Shown piece by piece: positions 19,759 through 29,403 of a stretch of 64,000 nucleotides of DNA (within the stretch, counting starts at the first letter, position 1; each line of letters opens with the position of its first letter). The position numbers and the translations under genes were made by a program. The stretch spans positions 62,001 through 126,000 of the forward strand of contig CDRNVI010000088.1 of the NCBI GenBank assembly GCA_977017575.1. Direction: 5' to 3'. This stretch comes from Paramoeba atlantica. Taxonomy: Eukaryota; Discosea. Under the pieces are notes generated by a model, which was not told the origin of the DNA, searched no databases, and worked only from the letters and a program-made list of their open reading frames with translations.

Positions 19759-19854
19759 TATACTGTATATAAGGAACTTCATGTTGATGAAAATCATCCG
19801 GTTCTTTTGAAATCTGAATATACTGCACGGGAGCTTTCAATACTACAATAGATA
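19759..19854 (+). pseudogene. C-terminal remainder of the SWIM-fused transposase
   Basis: Directly after the right end of the Tc1-like element the frame reads YTVYKELHVDENHPVLL and ends in TARELSILQ and a stop at 19849-19851. This is what normally follows the CKH of a SWIM zinc finger: a helix, an NHP-like turn and a second helix. It is in frame with the upstream part if a four-base TATA is counted as the target duplication. The interrupted protein was therefore readable across this junction before insertion. Confidence 0.7.
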
Positions 19855-20265
19855 CTAAAGCGTTACACATATAAACCCCCCTCCCACTAAATATTTACAC
19901 ACTTGTATTATTTACTGGATACTTAATATTTACATGGACGCTTATTATTTACACACTTTTATTATTTACATGGCTTTTAATGTCTCAAAATTTTGAAAAA
20001 GGTCACTGAAGCAAACTACAAAAACGCGATGAAAGCAGTTCCTACGACTCAAGCGGCGCACCCGAATACTCATCGGAAAATTTATCCGATGAAGGCGTCC
20101 AACCTTCAGGTGAGCAGCCCAACCGGCCATTTGCAATGAGTCATAGCAGAAGTCATAGCACATGAGAAAAGTAAGACTAGGAACGAATGACCCACGGCAT
20201 CACATAAGAAAAGGCGTTCCATCACCAGTGAAAAAATGTGAAAAAATGTGTATCAGAGGAAAAAA
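19855..20265. other. AT-rich spacer with ATTTACA repeats
   Basis: No gene is seen. The motif TATTATTTAC(A/T) recurs several times at about 19888-19975, giving an AT-rich short-period repeat. Confidence 0.5.
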
Positions 20266-21393
20266 TCAGCTGTAGTTACCTTTTACCGATTTTCCGATGG
20301 GGGGATTTTCGTCTTTCCAGTTCTCCCACTGTCGTTTCTGAATGAGCTCAATATCCTCAAGCTGCTCTGGGGAGAGATCCCTCATATATTTTTTAGTTTT
20401 CTCAGCTGATCTCTTTTCTTTGACCATTCTTTCTAAGGCTAAACTAATCTCGGTTTCGGCAAGATCTTCCAGTGACCTAGTCGGAGGATTCCTGTTTTGA
20501 AAGACAGATTTTTTAATGGAGAGGCGATCTAAGATCGCAGATGTACGTATCACGGGAGATGAATGTTCGTCGCAGGAAGTCTGATCCAGCGCACTTCTTG
20601 GACAACGCGCATCAGCTGTTTGCCTTTGATGTTCCGAGACGGATTTTATCCGTTGCTCGTCACTTAAGGAATGTAGTATGTGAAGTTCGTACGAGACATA
20701 AGAAATTGTACTAAGAGTCATATAGGCCCGAAGGAGAAGTTTTGCAATACCCAGCTCCCGTCTAGTTTCTTCTGAATCGTCCTTGAAAGAATCGTCGCTT
20801 CTCTTCTCATCTCTAAGAATATCAGTACTGATTTTACTTAGACGACACTCTAGCAACTTCACTTCACTCCTTAGTGCCGTGATTTTCTGACGAATATGAA
20901 TGGCTTTTGTTCGATCATGAGTGTGATAGGACATAGTTTGTGATATGTCATCCGTGGAATCTGCAATAAGCATGCTTGGAATAAAAGAATTTATGCCTTG
21001 CGGGAGAATGCTAAGACTTGATAATGTCTGAAAGAAAGATTTGTAAAAAGATATAGCATACGAAAGTGCGGCTTCTCGCCCAGCAACTTGTAACTCGAAT
21101 CCAACTTTTTCTAGTCTCGAAATTGCGTCCCCTTCAGGGAGAGGGAACCGCAAAAGCTGCAATAGCTCCGCAAGATAATAAGGAAAAGAAAGTAGGGGCA
21201 AGTAAGATGTCGAGATGTCTCCAATGTCCTCATTTTCAGACAATATTCCTTTTGATCTTGCTACAGAATCAAGTCTTTGCACACAGCTGATTAGACCAAT
21301 TATTTCTTCACATAAGCGTTCGTCTGAAGAATCTTTTTCAAGCACGTCGCAAAATCTCTTTTCTAAGTTATCAAGAACGTCTCCCAAACTCAT
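20266..21393 (-). CDS. TAP42/IGBP1-like PP2A regulatory protein
   Basis: TAP42 (alpha4/IGBP1) binds PP2A-family catalytic subunits and stabilises them downstream of TOR. The 375-residue protein is mostly helical, with TPR-like helices over residues 1-240 (for example YLPLLSFPYYLAELL and ARREL/AKLLLRAYMTLS-type segments). A C-terminal region has TEISLALERMVKE. It closes with the family signature: a helical QLEDIELIQKRQWENWKDENPPIGK ending, seen here as WENWKDENPPIG, where others have WDDWKDDHPKG. Length matches yeast TAP42 (366) and IGBP1 (339). The ATG is at 21393. Confidence 0.8.
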   Translation of the reverse strand: MSLGDVLDNLEKRFCDVLEKDSSDERLCEEIIGLISCVQRLDSVARSKGILSENEDIGDISTSYLPLLSFPYYLAELLQLLRFPLPEGDAISRLEKVGFELQVAGREAALSYAISFYKSFFQTLSSLSILPQGINSFIPSMLIADSTDDISQTMSYHTHDRTKAIHIRQKITALRSEVKLLECRLSKISTDILRDEKRSDDSFKDDSEETRRELGIAKLLLRAYMTLSTISYVSYELHILHSLSDEQRIKSVSEHQRQTADARCPRSALDQTSCDEHSSPVIRTSAILDRLSIKKSVFQNRNPPTRSLEDLAETEISLALERMVKEKRSAEKTKKYMRDLSPEQLEDIELIQKRQWENWKDENPPIGKSVKGNYS

Positions 21394-21889
21394 CGTGGTA
21401 TAAACATGTGCAATGGGAAAAATAGCTTGGTTTCAAATTTCGAAAGGCTCACTCGGCGAATCGGAAAGTAATTTTTCTTGAAATTCGAAAGGAAAATTGA
21501 ATACTTTTCATCTGTACAATGTGTAACGAACTAAATCTTTCCAGATTAGATCTTGGAGAAGCCAACTTGGGGAAGGGTATCTCTGTAGATCTCGAGGTAC
21601 GGATGTAGAACCCGAGGATGGACTAGCCAAGTCCATGTAATACAATTCGTGAATAAAAAATGGATACTGGATGAGTTATTCTTCCTTTACTACTGTGTTA
21701 CTTCAGTGCTATCCAAAATATGCAAGATTATACACATTTTGTCTTCTCTCCGTAGTTGCATGAATACGCCTACAGAAAATGTATATTTCTGTATATTTCT
21801 ACAGAAAAAGGCTCTACGACACTATAAACAGGGTGCACAGTACCAAGCTGTTGGTATTTCAAACAACTTGTTGCATACCATGGGTTTCA
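21394..21889. other. intergenic, no gene seen
   Basis: AT-rich spacer. Short plus-strand frames in it have no family features and run into the PFKFB gene. Confidence 0.5.
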
Positions 21890-23581
21890 TCATTTCATGC
21901 TCCAATCTACTTGTATATTCAACATACTAGATACAACAGGTCTCATATCCAACGTTCTCACACGCATTCCATGACGCGGGTGATATCCGAACTGATAAAC
22001 TACGTGCGTGTCTATTTCAATCTCAGGAGAACGTTCAGGGGGAAGTCCTGCTCGAAAGGCATACAGAACTTGAATTACTGCGGGATGCGCAATCACCAGC
22101 ACGGGCGATTCACTTCGATGTATGTGTAGAATGGCCTTTTCCAAACGAGCAACTAAATCGTGATATGACTCACCTCCTATCCATGCGATGTCATATTTTT
22201 CCAAAGGATTTTTTCTGGCAAGTAGTGGCGAAGGTATTGTTGTATCCACTTCGTGCAGTGTAAGGTTTTCCCAGTCACCGTGATTGATGTCATCCAGAGC
22301 AGACATATGCCGTACGCAATAAGAATCAACATGAGCCTTGTTGTCATTGCGCACTTCAATATTTTGAGACAAACTTTTTAAGTGCGAATCAGGCAAGATT
22401 TCGTGAAAATTTGGAACAGCGAGAGGAACTTTCTTATCGGGAGCTTGCATCCATATAGCAGTTTCTACAGCTGCAGTTCGAGAGGAGGTTAAAATATTTA
22501 GGGAAGGCACTGCAATGCGATCGAAAAGCCAACGAAGAGATAAAGAGAAACATAGACCCAGAGGAGTTAACTGACTATCTCCTCCAAGTCGATTCTCTAG
22601 TATATTTTTCGATTGTCCGCAGCTTGAAAGATATAAGTTTCCTTCCCTAGGGAAAAGACTGGTCAGAAAAGATACGAGTTTGATTGGAAGATTTCTTGAA
22701 ATATGCTGAAGCTGGATGTGCCTGGGCGGTTCAATAAGCCTCATAAAGCTGAGCTCCGAATCAGATCTTGGATCCAAGGGTTGATATATCTTTTTGTACT
22801 CCTTTGTTCGCCGCTCCAGTTCATTAGCAATATCATCCAGCTCATTAGTAGAATAAGTTTCCAAGTCAACGTTGCGTAGAAGATTCTGACGTTGCTCAAA
22901 TAAGCTTTCAGTCACACATTCAATAAAAACAATGCACTCCTTCGGGTAGTCATGAAACACATTCATTATAGCTTCACGTCTTTCGCTCGTCACGTTCGCT
23001 GAATCAATGATTGCAACCCCCGATGGCATACCTTCTATCCATTTTAAGGCGCATTCTGCTGCTATGAGGGCTACGCGATCTCGGTCTCGCTTCTGCTTTG
23101 CGTCCCCGATTCTGAACTCATCGTAGAGTTCACCAAACAAGTCGCGTCTGATCTGTGACGTGCTAAAAATCTTTGCTGGTATACCCTTCCAACACAGCCA
23201 CCGGGCAATGCGGCGGCAGGTAAAAGATTTTCCCTGAGCAGGAAGTCCAACCATTACGATGATTAAAAAGTTTTCCTCGGTAATACACAGTGCATTGTCC
23301 GTCAAAAGCCGTTCAGATGAGGAAGATATCGGCTTCTCCGTTCCTTTTAGTTGCGCTCTTTCTTGAGCTTCGGAGATCCCAGGAAAAGAGGATCCATTTT
23401 TACCCATCTTCACCGATCTATGAGACTTGCCAAGTCGCGGGTCGCGTGCTTCATCAGAAAAAACAGAAACATCGTACTCTTCACCCCATTCACAATCAAG
23501 ACTAATCTTGCGCCGGGGTGTCCACGGGGCATTTTCGTCGTAGTCATCTCCTTTACATGCTTCACAATTATTTTCCGTCAT
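21890..23581 (-). CDS. PFKFB: 6-phosphofructo-2-kinase with a degenerate bisphosphatase domain
   Basis: The bifunctional enzyme makes and breaks fructose 2,6-bisphosphate, the main activator of glycolysis. The 563-residue protein has a 105-residue N-terminal extension. The kinase domain follows with a P-loop GLPAQGKS (about 111-118), a DRDRVALIAAEC helix and AIIDSANVTSERR (usually DATNTTRERR). The phosphatase half follows from about residue 315. There the family's RHGES is replaced (LSSCGQSKN), so the catalytic Arg and His are lost. The second histidine (IAHPAV for CHQAV) and GGDSQLT remain. The kinase looks functional and the phosphatase probably not. ATG at 23581. The transcript direction matches the neighbours. 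Confidence 0.92.
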   Translation of the reverse strand: MTENNCEACKGDDYDENAPWTPRRKISLDCEWGEEYDVSVFSDEARDPRLGKSHRSVKMGKNGSSFPGISEAQERAQLKGTEKPISSSSERLLTDNALCITEENFLIIVMVGLPAQGKSFTCRRIARWLCWKGIPAKIFSTSQIRRDLFGELYDEFRIGDAKQKRDRDRVALIAAECALKWIEGMPSGVAIIDSANVTSERREAIMNVFHDYPKECIVFIECVTESLFEQRQNLLRNVDLETYSTNELDDIANELERRTKEYKKIYQPLDPRSDSELSFMRLIEPPRHIQLQHISRNLPIKLVSFLTSLFPREGNLYLSSCGQSKNILENRLGGDSQLTPLGLCFSLSLRWLFDRIAVPSLNILTSSRTAAVETAIWMQAPDKKVPLAVPNFHEILPDSHLKSLSQNIEVRNDNKAHVDSYCVRHMSALDDINHGDWENLTLHEVDTTIPSPLLARKNPLEKYDIAWIGGESYHDLVARLEKAILHIHRSESPVLVIAHPAVIQVLYAFRAGLPPERSPEIEIDTHVVYQFGYHPRHGMRVRTLDMRPVVSSMLNIQVDWSMK

Positions 23582-23944
23582 AGTGACTTCACGACACTGA
23601 GATCCTTAATAATGAGATAAGCGCAAAGTAACCGTAAAAGTTAATAAATACAGACAATGAATTTTTGTAGATTTCCCGTCCCACGGAATAGAGAGATAAT
23701 TGATCCACCATGTAGTTTTTAAGTAAAATTGCTGAAAAATAAAAAGGAGAGCACGATATACGAAGTGAAAAATCAAAACTTTGTGAAATAATATGAAATA
23801 TCATTGCCGCACGGAGCAACAGCACTTTTTGCTCGTAGTGAAATAATTAGGTCGTTTCAAATGACGCTACAAAGCTAATCTCACTTTACAAAAGCGTAGA
23901 GAACTTTGCAAACATGATTTTGAACGGGCTCAACTCGGAGTTGC
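23582..23944. other. intergenic, no gene seen
   Basis: AT-rich spacer between PFKFB and MPP10. The minus-strand frame at 23589-23825 shows no recognisable features. Confidence 0.45.
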
Positions 23945-25399
23945 CTATTTTACTAGATTCCTTCTTTTAGCCCCACTCTTGTTTGACTTCCTCAGTTGCT
24001 TTTTCTCCGATGAACTCATTTCATTCAGAGATATTCCGAGGTGACGAGATGGTTTCGGCTGGTAGAGATCCTGAGGGAGAGCTTCACTCGGAAGAGTAGA
24101 TCGCCCTTCGATGCTTACTGCCCCTGTTCCCTTCACCGCCCGAATTCGTGCATCGTGAGCCTCATCCAAGACAGGTTTCGGAGTGAAATAGAAATTTGAG
24201 AGAGCATCCAGATGTCCAGAAACATCTTTCCATAGTTCGATCGCTTTGAGTTCATCTTTTTCTTGCTGAGAAAGTTCATGCGCCGTTTCGGTAGAATTTT
24301 GTTGCATAGTTGCCTGTAGCTTTTCCATATACTCTTTTTCATAAAGATCAACAAGACTAAATTTACTTCGCTCCCCAATGGCTTCCTCTCTTGAATTAGT
24401 AGGCTGTAGATCAGAGGCTTTACTAAATATCTCACGACGTTGCACATCGTCAAAATTTTGATTCTTAACTCTATTTTTTATGCGCTCTTCTAAGTTAAAC
24501 ACCATTTCTGTCGTAATCCGAGGAGCCTCCTTCAATGCATAATCGATTTCCAGATGTTCGTGAAGAAGCGCATCTTTCGGTCGTTGTGCAACAGTTACCT
24601 CTCCTTGTAAACGCCAAGGTCTCTTTTCCAGTAACGTTTTTTCACCTTCTTTTACGTCGTTTTCTAATGAACGTTGTATTTCTTGGTATTTCGTTAAAAC
24701 CTTATCCACGTCCTTGGCCACATCAGCAATATCACCCAAGACATCCAAATCTCCCACTTCGCCATCCGCATCGTCATCTGTTCCGTAGAATGCGTGTCGA
24801 GCTTCTTCCAGGTCATCGGAGTCGTGTGCGGATCCTCCACTTAAGCTCTTAGATGTCCCGCTGGATTCCTCTGAGTCATCTGAGTGAAAATCATTTTCGC
24901 TCGCATATTTTGACTTTTGGTTGTCGCGTAAGATAACGGAGTCTCTTTGTTCGTCTTTATCGCTACCTTTATTTTTAGTTTTGGAGAATTTTTGCAGCAA
25001 TTTTTCCATTTCTATTGATTCCTTGTTGATTTGTTTATTTTTATCCTTGCTTAATTCAATATTTTTCACTTCCGGATACGCGCTTTGTTCATCTTGCTCT
25101 TTAAGGTTTTCGTCAGGGTCAATATGTCGCTCTGTTTTGCTATTTTGAGTACAAACATTTTCTGACTCTTTAAGCTGCGCCCAGATTTCATCAAGGTCGC
25201 AATCAGCATCTATAATGAGCTGTGATGTTTTTCGGGAAACTTCGTAACGGTTGAGTGCATTGAATATTTCGGATACTGATTCCCGAAAAACGGAGGAAAC
25301 TTTACGTGGTATGGTTTCCTCTATACGTTGAACTTCTAGATCAAGAATTGCTGCAGGTGATGCAAGGGGCAAGTTCCTTACATTACGTAGAGGAATCAT
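23945..25399 (-). CDS. MPP10: MPP10, U3 snoRNP component
   Basis: MPP10 with IMP3 and IMP4 is part of the SSU processome that cleaves 18S rRNA precursors. The 484-residue product has a highly acidic middle typical of MPP10 (HSDDSEESSG, then DDLEEARHAFYGTDDDADGE). A C-terminal half follows with the family core KRPWRLQGEVTVAQRP and LLHEHLEIDYALKEAPRIT. EERIKNRVKNQNFDDV, SLVDLYEKEYM and DALSNFYFTPKP come next, with a basic tail. The start was taken at the ATG at 25399 (MIPLRN). The 21 residues upstream are an unlikely N-terminus. Somewhat shorter than yeast (593), mostly in the acidic part. Confidence 0.92.
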   Translation of the reverse strand: MIPLRNVRNLPLASPAAILDLEVQRIEETIPRKVSSVFRESVSEIFNALNRYEVSRKTSQLIIDADCDLDEIWAQLKESENVCTQNSKTERHIDPDENLKEQDEQSAYPEVKNIELSKDKNKQINKESIEMEKLLQKFSKTKNKGSDKDEQRDSVILRDNQKSKYASENDFHSDDSEESSGTSKSLSGGSAHDSDDLEEARHAFYGTDDDADGEVGDLDVLGDIADVAKDVDKVLTKYQEIQRSLENDVKEGEKTLLEKRPWRLQGEVTVAQRPKDALLHEHLEIDYALKEAPRITTEMVFNLEERIKNRVKNQNFDDVQRREIFSKASDLQPTNSREEAIGERSKFSLVDLYEKEYMEKLQATMQQNSTETAHELSQQEKDELKAIELWKDVSGHLDALSNFYFTPKPVLDEAHDARIRAVKGTGAVSIEGRSTLPSEALPQDLYQPKPSRHLGISLNEMSSSEKKQLRKSNKSGAKRRNLVK

Positions 25400-25575
25400 T
25401 AATACTGTTTTTAAAACAGAAATAAAATATTTATTGAAGACGATATTTTCGAGGTAGAACAAGTTAACGTACAGACTAACTGCTCCAGCTTACCCTGGAT
25501 ACAAATGTCCGCTTGCATCCACTTGGAGAGTTATCGTAGAATAATATCTGCATCTTACTTCATGAGCGGAAATCT

Positions 25576-26946
25576 CTAGTTATATCGTAGTGAAGTGTAT
25601 GATAGCCAACGTGCCAAAACCCGTTCACTTGTTTCTTTTTGAAGAATTCGTTTAACGATCTCATCCTCAAAAAGTTTGCTTTCGTCGGTTTCTCCATCAA
25701 AGTGAATCACCATTTTATCGCAATTGTTTCCTTCAAGTTTTATTCTCTCCAATTTTGAGTTGTATCTGTCGAAACTTAAGGATCTTAGGAATAAGCCGTT
25801 TGCGGGAAGCATCGGAATGTCATGCGCAAAGTCTTTCCGCAAGAGTGTTGACAGGTATTCCTCGTTCAGATCTTCGTTTATTATGCAAAGCACAGCAGAT
25901 ACCATCTTTCGAATCTGATTTAACATAAAACTTTGGCCGGAAATTCGAACGAGGAGACATTCATGCGATTTGCCCTCACCAAGTGAGACTCGAGAAATTG
26001 TACTCTCAGAAATATATCGCATACAACTTGGATCATCGCTTGCTTTTTTCGGAGTAAAATTGTGAAAAGAGTTAGTTCCCAAAAATACACCTAGAAGACG
26101 TTGAGCCTTGCTAAGCAATGCCCTAAACTCACTAGACTCTCTCTCCTGGTCTATTATCTCTTCTATTGGCATGTTGAATAACTCTTCTATGTGGTCAAAA
26201 TGCTTTGGCTGCAGCCGCAATATGCGTTTAATATACATGTGTGCTTCTGCATTTCTCGAGCAAGAAGATGTGCTACTTTTCTGTACTTCTGTTTGTCCTT
26301 CACCCTTCGGCTTATCAACAATGTTTTTCTTAATACAAACTTCGGTTTCAATATTTTCGGAAGGAGAATCTATAGCTTCATGATCTGCTGTGCTACAAAG
26401 AGCTATTATTCTTTTGGAGAAATCCTTTTTACGATGCTTACCCAACAGAGCGTACGTAGGTAGAATGTAACAATAGGTACGAGAAGTACAATCCTCGTAA
26501 CTGTTGAAAGAATTTGTTACAGGAATAGATGAAAATACACGAATGTCGGGTGGGAGGTGAGGTGCCAGAAAAGTAGGAATGCTTTCGATATTACTCTCGG
26601 TGGGTAGTTGTACCTTTAAGCTTATGACATTTTGAAGGGCATGTACCCCTTTGTCGGTTCGTGACGCACGCTTCCATGAGTTCTTGTTTTGCCAGTCTCC
26701 GTTTTGATTCTCTAGGGAAAACAGACGAGCTTTACACAGGGACTGAAATAACGTATCCTCAACGGTGGGGAAGAGTTTATTACACATGGCCGCGGAACCA
26801 TGATAAGCATCGCCACAATATCCGAAATGAAGAGCAATCTTATGCTTACGTAGCTTTTGCTTGAACTCCAATATTTCCGCACTCGATTGATGCGTATCTT
26901 GGAGTTCTTCTGACGTTCCTTCCACCAGTTCATTTCGTTCTATCAT
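25576..26946 (-). CDS. PUS1: tRNA pseudouridine synthase, PUS1 (TruA) family
   Basis: PUS1 converts uridine to pseudouridine at several tRNA positions (for example 26-28, 34, 36) and in some mRNAs and snRNAs. The 456-residue protein opens the catalytic domain with ALHFGYCGDAYHGSA. It carries the catalytic aspartate in RASRTDKGVHALQNVISLK (residue about 110), then SRTYCYILPTYAL. Later conserved blocks are FLGTNSFHNFTPKK, LLVRISGQSFMLNQIRKM and MLPANGLFLRSLSFD. Spacing and the RTY block fit PUS1 better than PUS3 or bacterial TruA. First ATG at 26946. The middle (about 200-260) holds a low-complexity insert. Confidence 0.9.
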   Translation of the reverse strand: MIERNELVEGTSEELQDTHQSSAEILEFKQKLRKHKIALHFGYCGDAYHGSAAMCNKLFPTVEDTLFQSLCKARLFSLENQNGDWQNKNSWKRASRTDKGVHALQNVISLKVQLPTESNIESIPTFLAPHLPPDIRVFSSIPVTNSFNSYEDCTSRTYCYILPTYALLGKHRKKDFSKRIIALCSTADHEAIDSPSENIETEVCIKKNIVDKPKGEGQTEVQKSSTSSCSRNAEAHMYIKRILRLQPKHFDHIEELFNMPIEEIIDQERESSEFRALLSKAQRLLGVFLGTNSFHNFTPKKASDDPSCMRYISESTISRVSLGEGKSHECLLVRISGQSFMLNQIRKMVSAVLCIINEDLNEEYLSTLLRKDFAHDIPMLPANGLFLRSLSFDRYNSKLERIKLEGNNCDKMVIHFDGETDESKLFEDEIVKRILQKETSERVLARWLSYTSLRYN

Positions 26947-27376
26947 TTCGTTCAACAAGCACAGGGTTTACGCCAGGGAAAGAAAAAATACATTAACCTG
27001 AAAAGGAATTTAAATCCAACTATAAAAAAAGTTCCCTCGACCTTACAATTTCTATCACTTGTGCGAGCTTGGAAATTCACACTTCAATTCATTTCACTTC
27101 CTTCAAAATCATGCACACTAACACTTTAATAATGTCATATACAATGTAACGCTTTGACATTTTCGTACATCCCCCCACAACGGCCCGCCTTTTATCTTTT
27201 TTCCGTTCGAGTAAGAAACTTCAAGAGAGAAATAACGGAAGAATAATATTTCGTGAAGAATTGTAAAGCTACGCTTGACCAGGAAAACTTTCCCCATATT
27301 TGGAGGAAGAATTGTAAAGCTACGCTTGACCAGGAAAACTTTCCCCATATTTGCCCCAAACGAAAGCGCAAAGCCC
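26947..27376. other. intergenic with a tandem duplication
   Basis: No gene is supported. The most distinct feature is a 51-bp-period duplication, given separately. The rest is the 3' flank of the FAD-oxidoreductase gene and the leader of PUS1. Confidence 0.5.
27255..27353. repeat. two tandem copies of a 51-bp unit
   Basis: A 48-bp sequence starting GAAGAATTGTAAAGCTACGC occurs at 27255-27302 and, identical, at 27306-27353. It lies 24 bp beyond the stop of the FAD oxidoreductase gene, so it would be in its 3' UTR. Perfect identity implies a recent duplication. Confidence 0.9.
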
Positions 27377-28999
27377 CTATTCGACCTTTCCAAGAAAATA
27401 CAAACTACCGCCCATCACTGCCACAGCAGCAAGACTCTTACGAAAATACAAACACTCGGAAAGAACCCTCACAAACCACGAACACGGCGGCGGTTTCCCT
27501 TCCTTTTCAAAAGGAATTGGCACATGCAGCCCCTCGAGCACGTCCAGGGCGCTGGTGACGGCTTGCTCCAGCAGCGTGGCGCCCCCGGGCACCGCGTAGC
27601 TCCCGCAGAACCACAACCCGTGCCTTCCCTGGACCCGAGGCAACACGTCCCGCAGCACACTCTCGGAGTGCAACGACACCAGCGCACGCGTGAAACGGAT
27701 GTCGGCTAAAACCGTATGGGAGGGGAGCGCAGAACCGCAAAATTTGGATTCTAATGTCTTCTGTTGTTCACGGCTGGTTTCGCTCTCTACAGTGTGAAAT
27801 AAATCACCTGGGGAAGGGGGGGAATTTAACGCGTTGCTGCTTTCGTCAAAAGGAAGTGGGTTCCAGGTTTGATAGCACGATAATGTGCCGGGAGGGGGGT
27901 GGAGGATTTTATCGCATCGAATGGTACACTCACTGGTGGAGCGAGCTGTTCGAGATTTCGGCAGACGAATCCGCACGTTGGTGTCAAAATTTGTTGCGTG
28001 CTCTACGGTACTGTCCGCAGAATGGATACAACCATTGGAAGAAAACGTTCGGAAAGCTAAGAAAGGGTCATAAACGGTTGGAAAAGAGCGACACAGGAGT
28101 TTATGTGCCGTAGTCCCATCGGTTGCCAAAACTACAGCATCGAATGACTTCGTGGATCCACTGCCCAGTCGAATGCCCAGTCTCCTGCAAATATTATCGG
28201 ATGAATTGGGTTTGCCGTCTTCATTTACGAAGATTTCCATAATTTCTTGTCCTAAATGAACTTGAGAATCAGGAACTCGTTCCATCAGTCTTTCTCTTAC
28301 GTAGCGCATCCCATGCTTAGCTCGTTTCCAGGAGGTGAAGACCGCAGTACTTCCACTGAGCATGTAGTGTGCAATATTTTCTGCTGGGTAAGCTCTTACA
28401 GCATCAAATGAACATGACAAAACAACAGAAAGAGCGCCCAGTAAAAATTTCTCATAGAATACGTATGAGAATCCTCTGGATCTCATATCTGTTTCAAGGG
28501 AAATATGCTTCAATCTACCACGACGCAACAGAGCAGGGGTGAGTGTCAAGTAACGTGTAAGATCCCAGGTAATTTGCCATCCTGCAGCTGTAGAAAGAGA
28601 TTTCAATCCCAATGGAGCTGAAAAGAAATTTGAGTATTCCCAAAGCGCGGTTTCGTCATCTTCCTCGTAAAGAGAAAACGAATAATCTACGTCTCGCAAC
28701 TCAATGCCCAAATGTTTGTACATGGAGAGAAGATTATTGTAGTAGTGAGAGGACACTGCACGAAGTGGAGTATCAATGTTTGTTTTATCGGTGGAAGGCT
28801 TTATAGAGCTCGTGTCCTTTGTCGGATACGGAATACAATGTTGATCAAGCCCAATAGCCTCCGAACTTTCAAACAGATGAGCCTCGTGAGAACCCTGATT
28901 GAGAAAATGCATTACTGTGAGCCCCGCAAGCCCACTACCTATCACAGCAATGCGAGAATTAGAAGGGAGTTTGGGCTGAGGCGTATCCGGAAGCACCAT
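27377..28999 (-). CDS. FAD-dependent amine oxidase/desaturase-like protein
   Basis: The 540-residue product has an N-terminal dinucleotide-binding motif RIAVIGSGLAGLTVMHFL followed by the acidic strand end HLFESS (about 40). A central substrate region with GHAL-less FSAPLGLKSLSTAAGW follows. An FAD site near the C-terminus reads LWFCGSYAVPGGATLLEQAV. This pattern fits the COG2907 group of predicted NAD/FAD-binding proteins found in bacteria, fungi and plants, related to protoporphyrinogen oxidase and phytoene desaturase. The last 25 residues are hydrophobic (SLAAVAVMGGSLYFL) and could anchor it to a membrane. The substrate is not known. The start was taken at the ATG at 28999, since the extra 30 residues upstream lack support. 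The 3' part of the gene is unusually GC-rich. Confidence 0.75.
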   Translation of the reverse strand: MVLPDTPQPKLPSNSRIAVIGSGLAGLTVMHFLNQGSHEAHLFESSEAIGLDQHCIPYPTKDTSSIKPSTDKTNIDTPLRAVSSHYYNNLLSMYKHLGIELRDVDYSFSLYEEDDETALWEYSNFFSAPLGLKSLSTAAGWQITWDLTRYLTLTPALLRRGRLKHISLETDMRSRGFSYVFYEKFLLGALSVVLSCSFDAVRAYPAENIAHYMLSGSTAVFTSWKRAKHGMRYVRERLMERVPDSQVHLGQEIMEIFVNEDGKPNSSDNICRRLGIRLGSGSTKSFDAVVLATDGTTAHKLLCRSFPTVYDPFLAFRTFSSNGCIHSADSTVEHATNFDTNVRIRLPKSRTARSTSECTIRCDKILHPPPGTLSCYQTWNPLPFDESSNALNSPPSPGDLFHTVESETSREQQKTLESKFCGSALPSHTVLADIRFTRALVSLHSESVLRDVLPRVQGRHGLWFCGSYAVPGGATLLEQAVTSALDVLEGLHVPIPFEKEGKPPPCSWFVRVLSECLYFRKSLAAVAVMGGSLYFLGKVE

Positions 29000-29403
29000 A
29001 AAAGAAATATTAGGACAGTACCCGAAACCTGATACGCGAAAATAGAATTTGTAAATAGAATGTAAATCGATACACCGCACAATGTACATCGCTATGGAAC
29101 TCTACGTACTTCTTAATGGCTGGCATTAAATTGAAAAAAAAATCATGGTGACCGGGAAAATGGGCTTGATGTAAAACTCATTGGAATTCAAAGCAAGTAA
29201 TTTTTGAGAGATACGTTGGATATGAAGAAGTACAATGTGAAAACGAGTAAACTAAACATCTACTGGATATTAATAGCGAAAAAGTAAAGTCCAAAAATAA
29301 TCTATGCTTCTCGCGTCTGCCGCAAGAAACGTTTATAAACGCTTATGAAACTAAAGTAGGTATTAGCAGTGAACATGTACACGAGACTATCAAAAGAACG
29401 GCG
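29000..29403. other. intergenic, no gene seen
   Basis: AT-rich spacer between the FAD oxidoreductase and WEE1. Nothing further is supported. Confidence 0.5.

Noticed and set aside
27118-27393. Minus-strand frame over the tandem 51-bp duplication
   Set aside because: The reading exists only because the repeat is a multiple of three. It lacks an ATG at its start and overlaps the FAD oxidoreductase end.
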